The translations under genes and the position numbers were made by a program. This document shows positions 44,269 to 57,900 of a stretch of DNA of 64,000 bases, in pieces (the stretch's first letter is position 1; every line of letters starts with the position of its first letter). The notes under the pieces were generated by a model that worked only from the letters and a program-made list of their open reading frames with translations, had not been told where the DNA came from and ran no database searches. Origin of the DNA: Przewalskia tangutica (Eukaryota; Streptophyta; Magnoliopsida; Solanales; Solanaceae); the NCBI GenBank assembly GCA_029844215.1, contig CM056725.1, positions 29,542,485-29,606,484 of the forward strand. The letters run 5' to 3'.

Positions 44269-47200
44269 GAGGGTATGTAATTGGTTATGATTTATATAAC
44301 ATGTTGGGATAACGAGTTGGGTTAAAAAGGAAATTGATAATTGTTGGGATATTATAACTGAATGTGACTTGGAATTATTGGATTATTTTGTATTATGGTG
44401 GGGCAGAATTTTACGCGTCCTGTAAAAGCGTGTAATCCCCTGTTTGGTTAGCTGGATTGTTGTGCCTTAAATGCGGCGTTTGGTTATTGAATTCGGACCT
44501 TGAAAAAGGTGGAAAAGTAAGTAGAAACAAAGGAAGTGCTGTCCAAATTTCCCGTAGAACAAGGGACTTTTCATTAGAATATATTACGTTGAAGCTAGAA
44601 GCTAATAGACGTATTATGGTCATTATAGGTTGGCATCTACGGACGGCATATTGGACTTGACAAGTGGATTAAACAAAAGAGGTATGTAGAACTCTTCCTA
44701 TCTCTTGAGCATGAGTAGTTATAACTGTATGGTACGGTAGACGTACGTGATTTAAATGAAGTGAAGTCATTTGATATATTTGACTTGTTTTAAGGATGTC
44801 TAGTTGGTTGAGTTAGAGAATTAACTCACGTGTCCTTAAGGAAGAGTTATAAGAATGGTTTATCCTAATAAGGTAGACAAGGATTTCTTGACATGATCAA
44901 GTATAGAATACTGGATTTGAGAAGTATTGATTCTTGAACTATTCTAAAGATAAGAGACCTGATTCCTAAGTTAAGATTTTTGAAGTATTTTGAAAGTAGT
45001 GTAACTTGAATTGAAGTACAAGCCTCTTGGCTATAGAGAGAGCAAAGTGGTCTAAGACATAAAGAGTTACAACGACTTTATGGGAAGTTAGTTATGACGG
45101 CTTTATGGGAGGATAAGGATGTCTTGGTTTCTAAAACATAAAGTTAGTATAACGGCTTTATGGAAAGTTGGTTATAATAACTTTATGGAAGCTTAAAGAA
45201 ATGGTTTTTCTCGGATAAGGTAAGCCTAGATAAAAGAATGGATACTAAGAAAGGCAATTCGATTTAAAGGCATCAATTGCTTAAAGTTTAAAATGAGGGT
45301 CACTTGAGTTAGAAGCCGAAGTATATTTCTAATAGTATAGTGACTTGTTTGAAATGTAGATAAGCCTGGATACTACGGGTGTTAGTATCTTGGGGTCTTA
45401 TGTGGAAAAGGGATCTTGGAAAGAATAGAAGTACATAGTACTTTGGGTTGAATTTCCCCGGACTTGTTAAGTGATATGAACAGTGCCTTAAGGTTGATGA
45501 ATGATATTCATTCGGTTTAATAATAGAAGTCTAAAGAAGTTGAGAACTTACTTGGACGTACCGTCAGTGATGGAGGATTCCACGTGTCACGACCCGAACC
45601 CGGGCCCGTGACTGGTGCCTTACCCCGGGCACCCTAGTGATACAACATCAGAGTAATCAGCGGAACATAAGACGATAACATGAAATAACAAGAAGTATGA
45701 AACAATAGTCTGAGAAAACTTGCCTTACGGCATATATATATAAATCAATTTAAAACCGAACAGTTACATCCCATTACAACTCTGCCCACCACAAGCATTA
45801 CTGCACTTAAGAATGATACGACAACAACGTATGACAGTGGCCCCGCCATACCTCGAATGTAAATACCTACAACTACAGTGGACTATACCATCGATAAGCC
45901 TCGGAGAAACGGAGCTTCCCATACGCCGAATCTGTGACCGAGAGCTAGGATCAACGATCGGTGTACCTCAACTGCGCAGATGAACGCAGCCCGGGCGAGG
46001 TCGATAACAGGTACCAAGTATGTGAAACTGAAAAATACTGTAAATAAAATCATAGTAGTCTATATAAAGCAGGAGACATGTATGATAACCAAACTACAGT
46101 TCACAATAAATAAACAGTCATGTCAAGTCAGGGACTCACGCCCTCAAGTCATCACTCAAATATAACAATGGGTCTCACGCCCACAACACCAATCATGCCC
46201 GTGGCATACCTTCTGCACTGCCGGCAGTCTTATGATATAATCACACCAAGAAGTACACATAAACACCAGGTCCCACCTGTGTCATCATAAAAAACCGTAC
46301 GGGGTAAGTACGAAGGCATAGCCGACTACTAAAACCCACCGCATAAAACAAGGTCAGAATCAGATTATCATGAGATCTGCTAGACCGCCACATGATCAAA
46401 GCCGCCACTCGCCCGCAGATCTAATGTGGCGTCAGCTCGAACTTCCCATAGCTCCGCATGGGCCACTCCAATAGCCCGCATGAGGTATTCCCCGCATCGA
46501 GGTTAGCTACTCCCCGGCAGCGTCCTGGACTCGCCGTCCGCATGGCCACAAAGACCGCATGACCACAAGGGCCGCAAACTAACCTGGAGCTACGATCCGC
46601 ATAGGCCATACAGACCTGCATAAGGTATTCTCGAATCATAGGTCACTAGACCCGCCTGAGTCTACCCCGCATCGGAGGGCAGCTTAACCTCCGGAAACAA
46701 GTCAAGGTGAGTGGTATAATACCAACATAACGGCTGATCGTTAAACAACTTTAAGCGCAATCGAGGGAAAACCCCTTTTACACAAAACATCACAAGATAC
46801 TAACACACGTAGCATCCTAGCATGTTTACTTATCAAATCAACAAGAAAGTATTACAAGGCTATCACAAACCAACACAATCAAGTTATACACTCAAGGTAC
46901 ATTCTAATATATGATTAACTGTGCCTGCATCTATTCCCAAAGTACTTCATACATTATCTTTTAAAAGATACGTTACGTTTACAAAAGTCACACAATACCC
47001 GTAGTATAAAAAAAAGAGTGATTATCTTTTTGAAGTAAATCAAAACACTTCTCTTCGTAAAATCAAGTAACAACATTCTTTTCCAAATGTTTCAAGTTTG
47101 CCTAATTTCAATTACTCAAGTTTCTCATTTTTGAAAGGTTTCGTAGTTCATAATTTTAATCACTTAATGATATAATTCTCCTTTAAAAGCAATTTGAGAA

Positions 47201-48690
47201 ACATATGTCTGATACGTGAGTAGGTTATTCTTGTTTATAACAATCTTATTTAAGCAGCCATGATCTAGGAAATGTAACATCATTTTGTCTCATCTTAGTT
47301 TCTATGCAGATGGAAGTTTCTACTGGTTTTACTAATACATTATTAGTCAAAACATTTCCTTTATTAAGCGTTCGTGGTTTGTTCGATACTTATTCTGATT
47401 TCCGAAATCAGTAAAACATTATTGCTTTTAAAATCAAGTACTCATTACTCGCGAATAAGGTTTTACAACATTTTTAACAAAATGTTAATTACCAAGTAAA
47501 ACAAGTTAAGTCTCTTATCTTTAAGATTAAGCCTCTTAACTTTTAAAATCAGTAAACCATTCTCTTTACCTCTCTTAAAACGTTATACCTAACTTCCCAT
47601 AAAGCTAGTATAACTCTTCTTTATTATCACACATCAAGTCGCTTACCTTTTAAAACCACAAAGCATTTTACATACGACGTCTACCGTACTACATAGTTAT
47701 ACACATATCATGCTAGAAAAGGTAGGAAGAGGTTCACATACCTCGCGACGATTATCGACTAATAGCAAAACGCTCCAAGTACCTCAAACCGTCTGCTACT
47801 CCTTAAGCCAAGTAGATCGCGCCACGCATGGTACTTCAACCTATAAGGCCACAAGGCGCTTATTAACATCTAGGTCTAATCGTAGAACATTCTACAGAAA
47901 CTTCGGCAAAGACCTCCCCCGCAACCGCAGAAATCTCTCTCTCTATCGAGGCCGCCATCAAGCCAACCGTGGGGTTTATACATCTAACCGTACGTGTACA
48001 ATTCTACTCCACAGTAATGCTACACAAGTCTACTGTAATACAGTCCTATGTAATTACAGTTCAGTTCTCTTTCTTTATATTCAGGCTTAAGTCAAAAGAC
48101 ATTGCCGCAAAGCTAGGTTCAGTTCTATATATAGTATACTTCAACTATATAATCTTACAACATGTAATTTCCAATTACAATATGGACAAGATATTACCTC
48201 GAAAAGCCCAAAATTATCCTAGTTTAATGTCGCTTCCCGAGCAACTTTTAGCTCCAACTCCGTGCGCTCCAACCCGCTCCAAACCACCCTTAGAAGTTCT
48301 AACCAACTTCTACTTAATACTCCAACTATCTATGGAGATTTTTCCTTAGGGTTTCGTTTTTGTGACTGACGGAAAGTATAATAGTATTTCTGGGCTTTTC
48401 GTATAAGTGTGACTCGAATACTACAAGGTATAAGGCTAAGGTAATTTGGGTATAGTAACAATACTTTTGAGAGTATTTCTACCAAGAGGGGTATTTATAC
48501 GAAACAACACCACAAGGGGTGTATACTCGCCTACCCCACTGTGGGGTACTCTCGCCGAGGGACGGGGAGGAGCTCTACCACAAGGCCTCACAGGGGAGAG
48601 GGGTGTTGGACGAAACACCACACAAGGGGAGGGAGGAATTTTAGACTTAGGAAATATAGGAATGGATGAAGAAGTCTTCAAACTTAGGGG

Positions 48691-48698
48691 TATTTATA
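48691..48698 (-). promoter_or_regulatory. TATA box of the G 3' LTR
   Basis: Minus-strand TATAAATA followed by CCCC and CTTCTTCATCCA. Confidence 0.7.
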
Positions 48699-48864
48699 GA
48701 TGCAAGGCCAACCAAGGGCCAAGATCATGCCAAGTGCATAGCAAGTGTAAGGCCAAGATTGGGACAAGTGTGTGTGGGTCCCACTTTATCAATCAACACA
48801 CAAAATATCCTACCAACTACACTCTCCAATTCGGCTCAAGTCCGCCCCTCACGTCCGCAAATGA

Positions 48865-48886
48865 GAGGGTGCCAAGTGGCGCCCTC
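48865..48886. promoter_or_regulatory. Palindromic LTR site, G type
   Basis: GAGGGTGCCA then AGTGGCGCCCTC, followed by TTGTTGGTCC. Relative to E and C, both half sites changed together (GACA/TGTC to GCCA/TGGC). The G2 copy is at 54702-54721. Confidence 0.6.
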
Positions 48887-49100
48887 TTGTTGGTCCAACA
48901 CGTTTCGTCTCTCGGAAAAATCCGCAAAAATTAAAAATGACATAGCCGGATTTTTCCCTTCGCAAGTTGTGTAAAACGTTTCGTCGAAAAACGACTCTAA
49001 CCGGGTGTTGTGCACAAAATATTTCGGCCAAGCCACTTTAAAGTCCAAACTTTTCTACGTACGTCCTTACGTACATACTCTGGAAATACGGGGTATAACA

Positions 49101-49137
49101 TTCTCCCCTCCTTAGAAACATTCGTCCCGAATGTTCC
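49101..49137 (-). other. Polypurine tract and pre-PPT hairpin of element G
   Basis: Same tract and stem-loop as E. Confidence 0.82.
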
Positions 49138-49431
49138 TTCTATGTCTCAAAACAAACGCGCGCCAGTATAGTCTTCACTACTATACTTACGAGAACAATC
49201 CTGCCCACATGGCCACAGAAACACCCGCGCAAATACCTCTATCCAAGTCCACGAGGAAACACCTCTAACATCACCACCAATACCTCTCTCGGGGTTCTAA
49301 AATGTACTTCTTTCGCACCTTCTCTTTACAAAAGAAATGATCACATCTATGCTCGCCATACATGCTCGCTTCTTCCTTTACGTATCGTACCTTGCTTGTA
49401 CACTCGAACTCTTACCCCATTTCACATCGCT

Positions 49432-50200
49432 TGATTCAAAAATCGGTTACTATCTCTAACGTGGTCATCATTAACTGGGAACACTCTGGATGGATCTCCG
49501 ATACTTTTCTGCACATAACAACACGAAAGACCGGACATACTGCCTCCTAAGTCGGACGACAAATGCTAACATATAGGCAACCTGGCCTATCCCTCACATG
49601 AACTCAAAAGGCCCAAGGTAACTCGGGCTAAGTTTCCTCTGTTTTTCCAAAACTCGTCACACCCTATCCGGGGTGGTACCCTCAAGAAGACCGACCGTCA
49701 ACCTGAACTCTAAGCGTCGTCGCCGCTTATCCGCACGATTTCTCTGAGCTGCCAAAAACCTCTTCTAGATAAGCCTCACCCTATCCACAGTCTGTTGGAA
49801 CAAGCCTGAACCAACTATCTGAACCTTGCCAACATCGAACCAATCGACCGGCAACTTACACTTCCGCCCTGCAAGCCGTCATAAAGTGACATCCGAAAAC
49901 TGAAATGGTAGCTACTAAAACACTCCCTCAACAGGAGACAACAATCCTTACAACTACCCCTGAAATCCACACACTGGCCCGAGGGCGAATACGATACGGA
50001 GACTCACCTGAGTTCCTAATCCCGCTCGTAAAACTTCCAAAAGAAACACCAGAACTGGCTCCACTGTCGTCATAAGGTAAAGGTAGGCACCTGCAGCCTT
50101 ACAACCTTTACGATATAACGCCGCAACATACCACCGAGTACACGGTTTGGACTAAAAGATAAGACGGTGACCTCATCGCCCGACCATCGATTGAACGCAT
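49432..50200 (-). pseudogene. C-terminal integrase remnant of element G
   Basis: It aligns along its length with 37575-38375 of E, including the end near CTGGATGGATCTCCGATAC, the AACCAATCGACCGGCAAC stretch (DWFDVG region), and the junction CCACACACTGGCCCGAGGGC near 49968 where the catalytic-Glu segment is missing. Frames are more broken than in E, several at former CTG/CAG sites. No full catalytic triad. Confidence 0.75.
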
Positions 50201-50770
50201 CCACGAACTCAGACTGGTTAACTAAACTTGGGCCTAACACCCTCATAACCCTAACACAAAGCGGGACCACCCCAAACTGACCCCACCACCATACAGGCCG
50301 CGGGTTGACCCGCAACGTGGCCTCAACCCGACCCGGCAACGCGCAAGACACTAGCTCCCCGAACCGGAAAACTCTCACTAATCACGTTACGAAAACCTAG
50401 CGGTCTTCTTAGCTCAACTACCCTCTTTCATACCACACTACTCAGGGACTTATCCCACAACCATAGCTCACGTGCACTATGCACTCCTATAAGGGTCAAA
50501 CATAAACATACGTCTTTTACTCGAGATGGCCTTACCTCTAAGGTCTCTACGTATAAAACTCTAACGCTCACACCTTCTCTATCCCCCAAATCTTACTTGG
50601 TAACTAACCATGATTTCCTAATCACAATTTACACCATGCTATCTGAACATAACACTTAAGGTATACTCACCTTATCACATATACCAAACTCTAGAGGGTT
50701 AAAGATCTATCTCAGATTTATCGCTTCACTCCTTAGTCGTTTAATCAAACTCGCCCGTAGGGCGATAGCT
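50201..50770 (-). other. Non-coding stuffer of element G
   Basis: Same block as E 38376-38940: GCGGGTTGACCCGC, CCTCAACCCGACCC, GAGATGGCCTTACCTC. An open frame of about 100 codons on the minus strand (50070-50378) has no recognisable similarity and is not kept in E or H. Confidence 0.62.
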
Positions 50771-51508
50771 AAGGAGGTGACGAACTACCCACCGATCCTA
50801 AAGGTGAGTCCTCCTACTAGGACACCCATTCGACACACGGCCCGACGGCGCGGTATCTGAGCACCAACAAAAGACGACGTTACGGATGGCGTCATACACC
50901 GCAACACCGGGAAAATGAATCCGGCTGGCCGAACCTACGCAGAGCCGTGGAACCTAAGCTCGAGCTCGACCAACTCCTGCATACCCGAACGCCCCGAAAC
51001 TCGGAGGACCTTTCGCACCAGTGGATGTGCATAATCTAATCTGCTGGTGAGGTGACTCGACTCGAAAGTTGCCAAAGGACCTTTCTGTCCTGGCCCTCTT
51101 CTGTTGTCCTTCGTTAACCCGTCGATCTCTACGTTTCTTGGCCTGCCGCGCACAAGCCCGTACACAGGCCATGCTCAAGCCTAACTGAAGAATTACTCTC
51201 GCACAACCCTTTTTAAGATATTCATCAAGACTCGCGACATCCAGATACTCTCCGTAGCCAAATCCATAGCTAGTAATGTGGTTGTCTCTTCGCAATCTAT
51301 ATTCTGCTTTCCGGCCGTGAAGGCGTTCAAATGTCATGGCCGCAGAGGAATCGCTCGCCAGTGCTAAACTCGCTGGGCCGCGACGAGCATAACTCCCGAA
51401 CGAAGCACCTAACTCGGTGATGGTTGGTTCAGGCTCCTCGTAACCCTTCAGACTTTACTCGCAGCCTCCTCGCCGCTGCCCTCTGGCCGGGTTGCCTACG
51501 CGAGGCAT
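50771..51508 (-). pseudogene. gag: Degenerate gag of element G
   Basis: The start at 51508 (MPRV) is followed by frame breaks. The best frame, 51337-50954, includes EYLDVASLDEYLKKGCARVI, ACARQAKKRRDRRVNEGQQK and RARTERSFGNFR, the basic linker typical of chromovirus Gag. The core preceding it is not recognisable, and the Cys/His stretch near 50840-50900 is broken (only pieces of a knuckle). It is the counterpart of E 39172-39876. Confidence 0.62.
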
Positions 51509-51690
51509 AACGGTAGTGGAAAGAAATACGCGAGGGTCCAACTTACAACACGCCTCTAAGGCACGATCTCGAGTGAGAAGAATAGAAACTAATCCTAAAT
51601 ATCCTATAGCCTCACGATTATTGTGGTGCACAACACGCCGATAATCAAGACTTCATCGATACGGTCAGAGACACTTTCCGAGGATTAATC

Positions 51691-51701
51691 GCTCGATACC
51701 A
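51691..51701 (-). other. Primer-binding site of element G
   Basis: GCTCGATACCA, i.e. the E site minus the T of CTG. Confidence 0.8.
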
Positions 51702-51705
51702 CTTT

Positions 51706-54700
51706 TGTCACGACCAACCGGCCCGTGATCGTGCCTTACCGGCACCCTAGTGATACAACATCGAGTAATCACGAACATAAGACGATAACATGAAATAACA
51801 AGAAGTATGAAACAATAGTTCGAGAAAACTTGCCTTTACGGCATATATATATAAATCAATTTAAAACCGAAGCTTACATCCCATTACAACTCGCCACCAC
51901 GCATTACGGACTTCTAAGAATGATACGACAACAATGGCGGGGCGGCCCCGCCATACCCTCGAATATAAATACCTACAACTACGGGACTATACCATCGATA
52001 AGCCTCCGAGAAACGGAGCTTCCCATACGCTGAATCAGGACTACGAAAGCTAGGATCAACGATCGGTGTACCTCAACTGCGCAGATGAACGCGGCCGGGC
52101 GAGGTCGATAACAGTACCAAGTATGTGAAACTGAAAAATACTGTAAATAAAATCATAGTAGTCTATATAAAGCAAGAGACATGTATGATAACCAAACTAC
52201 AGTTCACAATAAATAAACAGTCATGTCAAGTCGTACCACTCCACTCGCTCAGATCTAATGCTGCGTCTAGCCTCGAACTTCCCATAGCCCGCACGGGCCA
52301 CTCCAATGGCCCGCATGAGGTATTCCGCGATCGAGGGTAGCTACTCCCTGCAGCGTCGACTCGCCGTCCGCGTAGCCACAAAGACCGCATGACCACAAGG
52401 GCCGCAAACTAACACCGAACTCTCGTAGCTCGCATAGCCATACTGCACTGCATAAGGTATTCTCGAATCATAGGTCACTAGACCACCGAAGTCTACCCCG
52501 CGTCGGAGGCGCCTTAACCTCGGAAACAAGTCAAGGTGAGTGGTATAATACCAACATAACGGCTGATCGTTAAACAACTTTAAGCGCAATCGAGGAAAAC
52601 CCCTTTACACATAACATCACAAGATACTAACACACGTAGCATCCTAGCATGTTTACTTATCAAATCAACAAGAAAGTATTACAAGGCTATCACACACCAA
52701 CACAATCAAGTTATACACTCAAGGTACATTCTAATATATGATTAACTGTGCGGGTATCTATTCCCAAAGTACTTCATACATTATCTTTTAAAAGATACGT
52801 TACGTTTACAAAAGTCACACAATACGTAGTATAAAAAAAGAGTGATTATCTTTTGAAGTAAATCAAAACACTTCTCTCAGAAAATCAAGTAACAACATTC
52901 TTTTCCAAATGTTTCAGTTTGCCTAATTTCAATTACTCAAGTTTCTCATTTTTGAAAGGTTTCGTAGTTCATAATTTTAATCACTTAATGATATAATTCT
53001 CCTTTAAAAGCAATTTGAGAAACATATGTACGATACGTGAGTAGGTTATTCTTGTTTATAACAATCTTATTTAAGCGACCATGATCTAGGAAATGTAACA
53101 TCATTTTGTCTCATCTTAGTTTCTATGCAGATGGAAGTTTCTACCGGTTTTACTAATACATTATTAGTCAAAACATTTCTTTATTAGCGCCGCGTGGTTT
53201 GTTCGATACTTATTCGATTTCAAATCAAGAAACATTATTGCTTTTAAAATCAAGTACTCATTACTCGCGAATGAGGTTTTACAACATTTTTAACAAAATG
53301 TTAATTACCAAGTAAAACAAGTTAAGTCTCTTATCTTTAAGATTAAGCCTCTTAACTTTTAAAATCGAGAAACCATTCTCTTTACCTCTCTTAAAACGTT
53401 ATACCTAACTTCCCATAAAGCTAGTATAACTCTTCTTTATTATCACACATCAAGTCGATTACCTTTAAAACCACAAAGCATTTTACACATGCGTCTACCG
53501 TACTACATAGTTATACACATATCATGCTAGAAAAGGTAGGAAGAGGTTCACATACCTCGCGACGATTATCGACTAATAGCAAAACGCCCAAGTACCTCAA
53601 ACCGTCGCTACTCCTTAAGCCAAGTAGATCGCGCCACGCATGGTACTTCAACCTATAAGGCCACAAGGCGCTTATTAACATCTAGGTCTAATCGTAGAAC
53701 ATTCTACGTAAAATTCAAGAAGACTCTCCCGCAACCGCATAAATCTCCTCCTCTATCGAGGCCGGCTATCAAGCCAACCAGGGGGGGTTTATACATCTAA
53801 CCAGACGTGTACAATTCTACTCCACAGTAATGCTACACAAGTTCATCGTAATACGCCCCTATGTAATTACAGATTCGCTTCGCTTTATATTCGGGCTTAA
53901 GTCAAAAGACATCACGCAAAGCTAGTTCAGTTCTATATATAGTATACTTCAACTATATAATCTTACAACATGTAATTTCCAATTACAATAAGGGGACAAG
54001 ATATTACCTCGATAAGCCCAAAATTATCCTAGTTTAATGTCGCTCCTGAGCAACGTTTAGCTCCAACTCCGTGCGCTCCAACCCGATCCAAACCACCCTT
54101 AGAAGTTCTAACCAACTTCTACTTAATACTCCAACTATCTATGGAGATTTTTCCTTAGGGTTTCGTTTTTGTGACTGACGGGAAGTATAATTGTATTTCT
54201 GGGCTTTTCGTATAAGTGTAACCTTGGAATACTACAAGGTATAAGGCTAAGGTAATTTGGGTATAGTAACAATACTTTTGAGAGTATTTCTACCAAGAGG
54301 GGGGGTATTTATACGAGACAACACCACAAGGGGGGAGGGGTGTATACCCCTCGGCCTACCCCACTAGGGGGGGGTACTCTCGGCCAAGGGGGGGGAGCTC
54401 TCGGCCACGAGGCCTCACAAAGGGGGGGGATAGGGTGTGTTGGACGAAACACCACACAAGGGGAGGGAGGAATTTTAGACTTAGGAAATATAGGAATGGA
54501 TGAAGAAGTCTTCAAACTTAGGGGGGTATTTATAGGACAAGCCAAGGCCAACCAAGGGCCAAGATCATGCCAAGTGCATAGCAAGTGTAAGGCCAAGATT
54601 GGGACAAGTGTGTGTGGGTCCCACTTTATCAATCAACACACAAAATATCCTACCAACTACACTCTCCAATTCGCTCAAGTCCGCCTCACGCCCGCAAATG

Positions 54701-54911
54701 AGAGGTGCCAAGTGGCGCCTCTCTTGTTGGTCCAACACGTTGCCTCTCGTAAAAATCCGAAAAAATTAAAAATGAAATAGCGGTTTTTTTCCCTTCGAAT
54801 TTTGTGTAAAAGTTTTGGTCTAAAAACGACTCTAACCGGGTGTTGTGCACAAAATATTTCGGCCAAGCCACTTTAAAGTCCAAACTTTTCACGCACGCCC
54901 CACGCATATAT
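51706..54911 (-). mobile_element. 5' LTR of element G, right end cut by element H
   Basis: It matches 45585 to about 49075. A segment of about 230 bases present in the G 3' LTR (about 46140-46370) is missing near 52240. It ends at CACGCATATA, about 25 bases short of the LTR end, where element H begins. It shows many CTG/CAG to CG differences from the 3' LTR. Long G runs at 54298-54440. Confidence 0.87.
54702..54721. promoter_or_regulatory. Palindromic LTR site, G type (5' LTR)
   Basis: GAGGTGCCAAGTGGCGCCTC, shorter by one base in each arm than the 3' LTR copy, so symmetry is kept. Confidence 0.55.
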
Positions 54912-57900
54912 CGTCACGACCGATTCCGCCCGTGGATCGTGCCTTACCGGGCACCCTAGTGATACAACATCGAGTAATCACGGAACATAAACGATACAAG
55001 ACATATTATGAAATATGAAACAATAACTGAGAAAACTTGCCTTTCTAAGATATATATAAATGACAACCTTTTCAACATGAACAGTTTAATCCTTTTTACA
55101 AACCCTGCCCACAACAGTACTACAGACCTCTAAGAATGATATGACAATAATGGCGGGACAGGGCCCCGCCAAACCCCTGAATGTAAACACTTACTACGAC
55201 AGGGGACTATACCACTGATAAGCCTCCGGAGAAACGGAGCTTCCCAAATGCCAAATCGTGACTCGAGAGCTAGGATCAACGATCGGTGTACCTCAACTGC
55301 GGCATGAACGCACTTCGGGCGAGGTCAAGACAACAGTAAGTATGTGAAACTAAAAATATCAGAAATGAAATCATAATAGTCTATAAAGCAGAGACATGTA
55401 TGATAAGCAAACTACGATCACAACAAATAAGCAAATATGTCAAGTCGTGGACTCACGCCTCAAAGTTATCACAATAAAACCGTGACGGCAAGTACGAAGG
55501 CATAGCCGACTACTAAGACCCACGCACCAAAATACCACAAATCGTATCCCGAGGTCTTTCTAGACCGCACCACATGATCGGCCGCCACTCGCCCGCAATA
55601 TCAATGCGCGTTTATCCCTGGAACTCTCGCAGCTCCGCATAGGTCACACACGGACCCGCATGAGGTATTCCTCGAATCATGGTCCCAGACCGCCTGAGGT
55701 ATACCCCGCATCGAAGACAGCTAACCCTCGGTATCCGCCTAGGCTCCCGCAACCCGCATAGTCTCAAAAGACCGCATAGTCTCAACAGACCGCATAGGGA
55801 ATCCCCCGCATCAGGCTAAACACCCAGAATGATCAATCCTGGAGCTACCGCACTCCGCATAGTCACGAGGACCGCATAGGCCGTAAATACCCTCATCAAG
55901 GGTTGCAAGCCCTCGGTATAATAAGTCAAAGGGGTATGTGATACAATAATAGTACAACGGTCTTAACGTTTAACAACGTAAGCACAACAAGAATGACCCC
56001 CTTACATCACGATCACACAAGATACTAACACACGTAGCATCCTAACATTTTCACTTATCACATCAACAAGAAAGTATTTACAAGGCTATCTCAAACCAAC
56101 ACAATCAAGTTATTCACACAAGGTACTTTAAGCTAACAAGTTCGGGTATCTACCCCTAAAGTACTTCATACATTAACTCTTTTAAAAGATCCGTTGCTTT
56201 CACATAAGTCACACAATACCCGTAGTATAAAATAGAGTGACTGTCTTTTTAAATAAACCAAAACACTTACCTTTGTAAAATCAAGTAACAACATTATTTT
56301 CCAAACGTCCAAGTTTGCCTAATTTCAAATGTTCACGTTTTTTAGAAAGGTTTCGTAGTTCATAGTCTTATTCATTTAAGAATATAATTCTCCTTTAAAC
56401 AATCTGAGAAACATAAGTCTTATATGTGAGTAGGATATTCTTGTTTATAACAATCTTATTACAAAGAAATGTGATCTAGGAAATATCATTTTGTCTCATC
56501 TTAGCTTCTATGCAGATGGAAGTTTCTACCGGTTTTAATAATACTTAATTAGTCAAAACATTTCCTTTATTAACGCCGCAGTTGGTTTGTCGATACACAT
56601 TCTCGATTTCAAATCAAGAAACATTCTTAAGCCGTTATACCTAACTTCTCATAAAGCTAGTATAACTCTTAAGTTTTTCAAAAACCAAGTATTACTTCTT
56701 TCAAAATGATTCAAAATCTTTTGAAATACTTCAAGTTCTTTATTAACACATAACAAGCCGCTTATAGTTCAAATCCTACCTTTTAAAAACCACAAGTATT
56801 TTCTTACCAACATAAAGTCGTTATAACCAACTTCCCATAAAGCCGTTATAACACTTTATGTTTTAAACCAATCAAATACATTTAGCACATGACGCTCACC
56901 GCACTACATAGTTCACACATATCATGCTAGAAGAGATAGGAAGAGGTTCACATACCTCGCGACAGTATCGACTAATAGCAAAACGCCCAAGTACTTCCAA
57001 CCGCTGGCTACTCCTAAGCCAAGTAGATCGCGCCACACGTAGTACTCAAACTATAAGGCCACAAGGCGCTTATTAATATTTAGATCCCTACGTAGAACAT
57101 TCTACGTAAAATTCAAGAAGACCTTTCCCGCAACATCGTAAATCTCCTCCTCATCGGGCGGGCTACCAAGCCAACCAGTGGGTTATAAGTCTAAACCGAC
57201 GTGCACAATTCTACCTCACGTAAAAGCTACACAAGTCATCAGAATACGGTCCTATGTAAAAACAATTCAAGATTTTCTTTCAAAAGGTTTCTTATTATTC
57301 AGCTTAAGTCAAAAGACATTGCGACAACAACTTTCAGTACTACATATAGTATACTTCAATTATAGTCTAACAATCATGTAATTTCCAATTACAATAGAGG
57401 GACAAGATATTTACCTCGATAAGCCCATAATTATCCAAGTATACAGTCGATCCTGGGCCATCGTGTAGCTCCAACTCCGTGCGCCCAACCCGCTTCTAAA
57501 CCACCCTTAGAAGTTCTAACCAACTTCTACACAATACTCCAACTGACTATGGAGATTTTCCTGTGGGTTTCGGTTTTCAGGTGACGGGAAGTATAATAGT
57601 ATTTCTGCTTTTCAGATAGGTATAACCTTAGAATACTACAAGGTATACTACTAAGGTAATTTGGGCATTATAACAATACTTTTGAGAGTATTTCTACACC
57701 ACAAAGGGTATTATACGAAAGCAACTAGGCAGTGGGGTACCCCACACACACTACTAGGAGTGGAGAGGGCTCTCGCCATGGGCCTTTCAAAGGGGAGAGG
57801 GGCTCTTGGACGAGAGGCAACACGAGGGGAGCGGGAGGGAGTTAACACTTCGAAGATTTGTGGAAAGGATGAAGAATTTATCAAAGGAGAGGGTATTTAT

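Larger units (their letters stand above)
43347..45584 (+). mobile_element. LTR F (plus strand), 5' part, interrupted by element G
   Basis: It begins TGTTACACCCC, the start shared with A and B, preceded by CGTAC (43342-43346, candidate target duplication). It holds a GC-rich stretch (43640-43790), the palindromic site (43828-43851), TATA box (44260-44268), a donor-like AGAGGTATGTAG (44679-44690), the GGAAGTGCTG block (44533) and paired CTTTATGGGAAG blocks (45072-45110). Element G enters at 45585. No internal domain is visible. Confidence 0.8.
45585..49100 (-). mobile_element. 3' LTR of element G, complete
   Basis: A 3516-base LTR from TGTCACGACCCGAACCCGG to GGAAATACGGGGTATAACA. The flank CCACG (45580-45584) is the candidate target duplication. 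It contains subrepeats (46440-46690), palindromic site (48865-48886), TATA box (48691-48698) and G tracts (48485-48640). Confidence 0.9.

Noticed and set aside
50070..50378. 102-codon open frame in the G stuffer
   Set aside because: The frame is not maintained in the E and H counterparts and shows no known motif.
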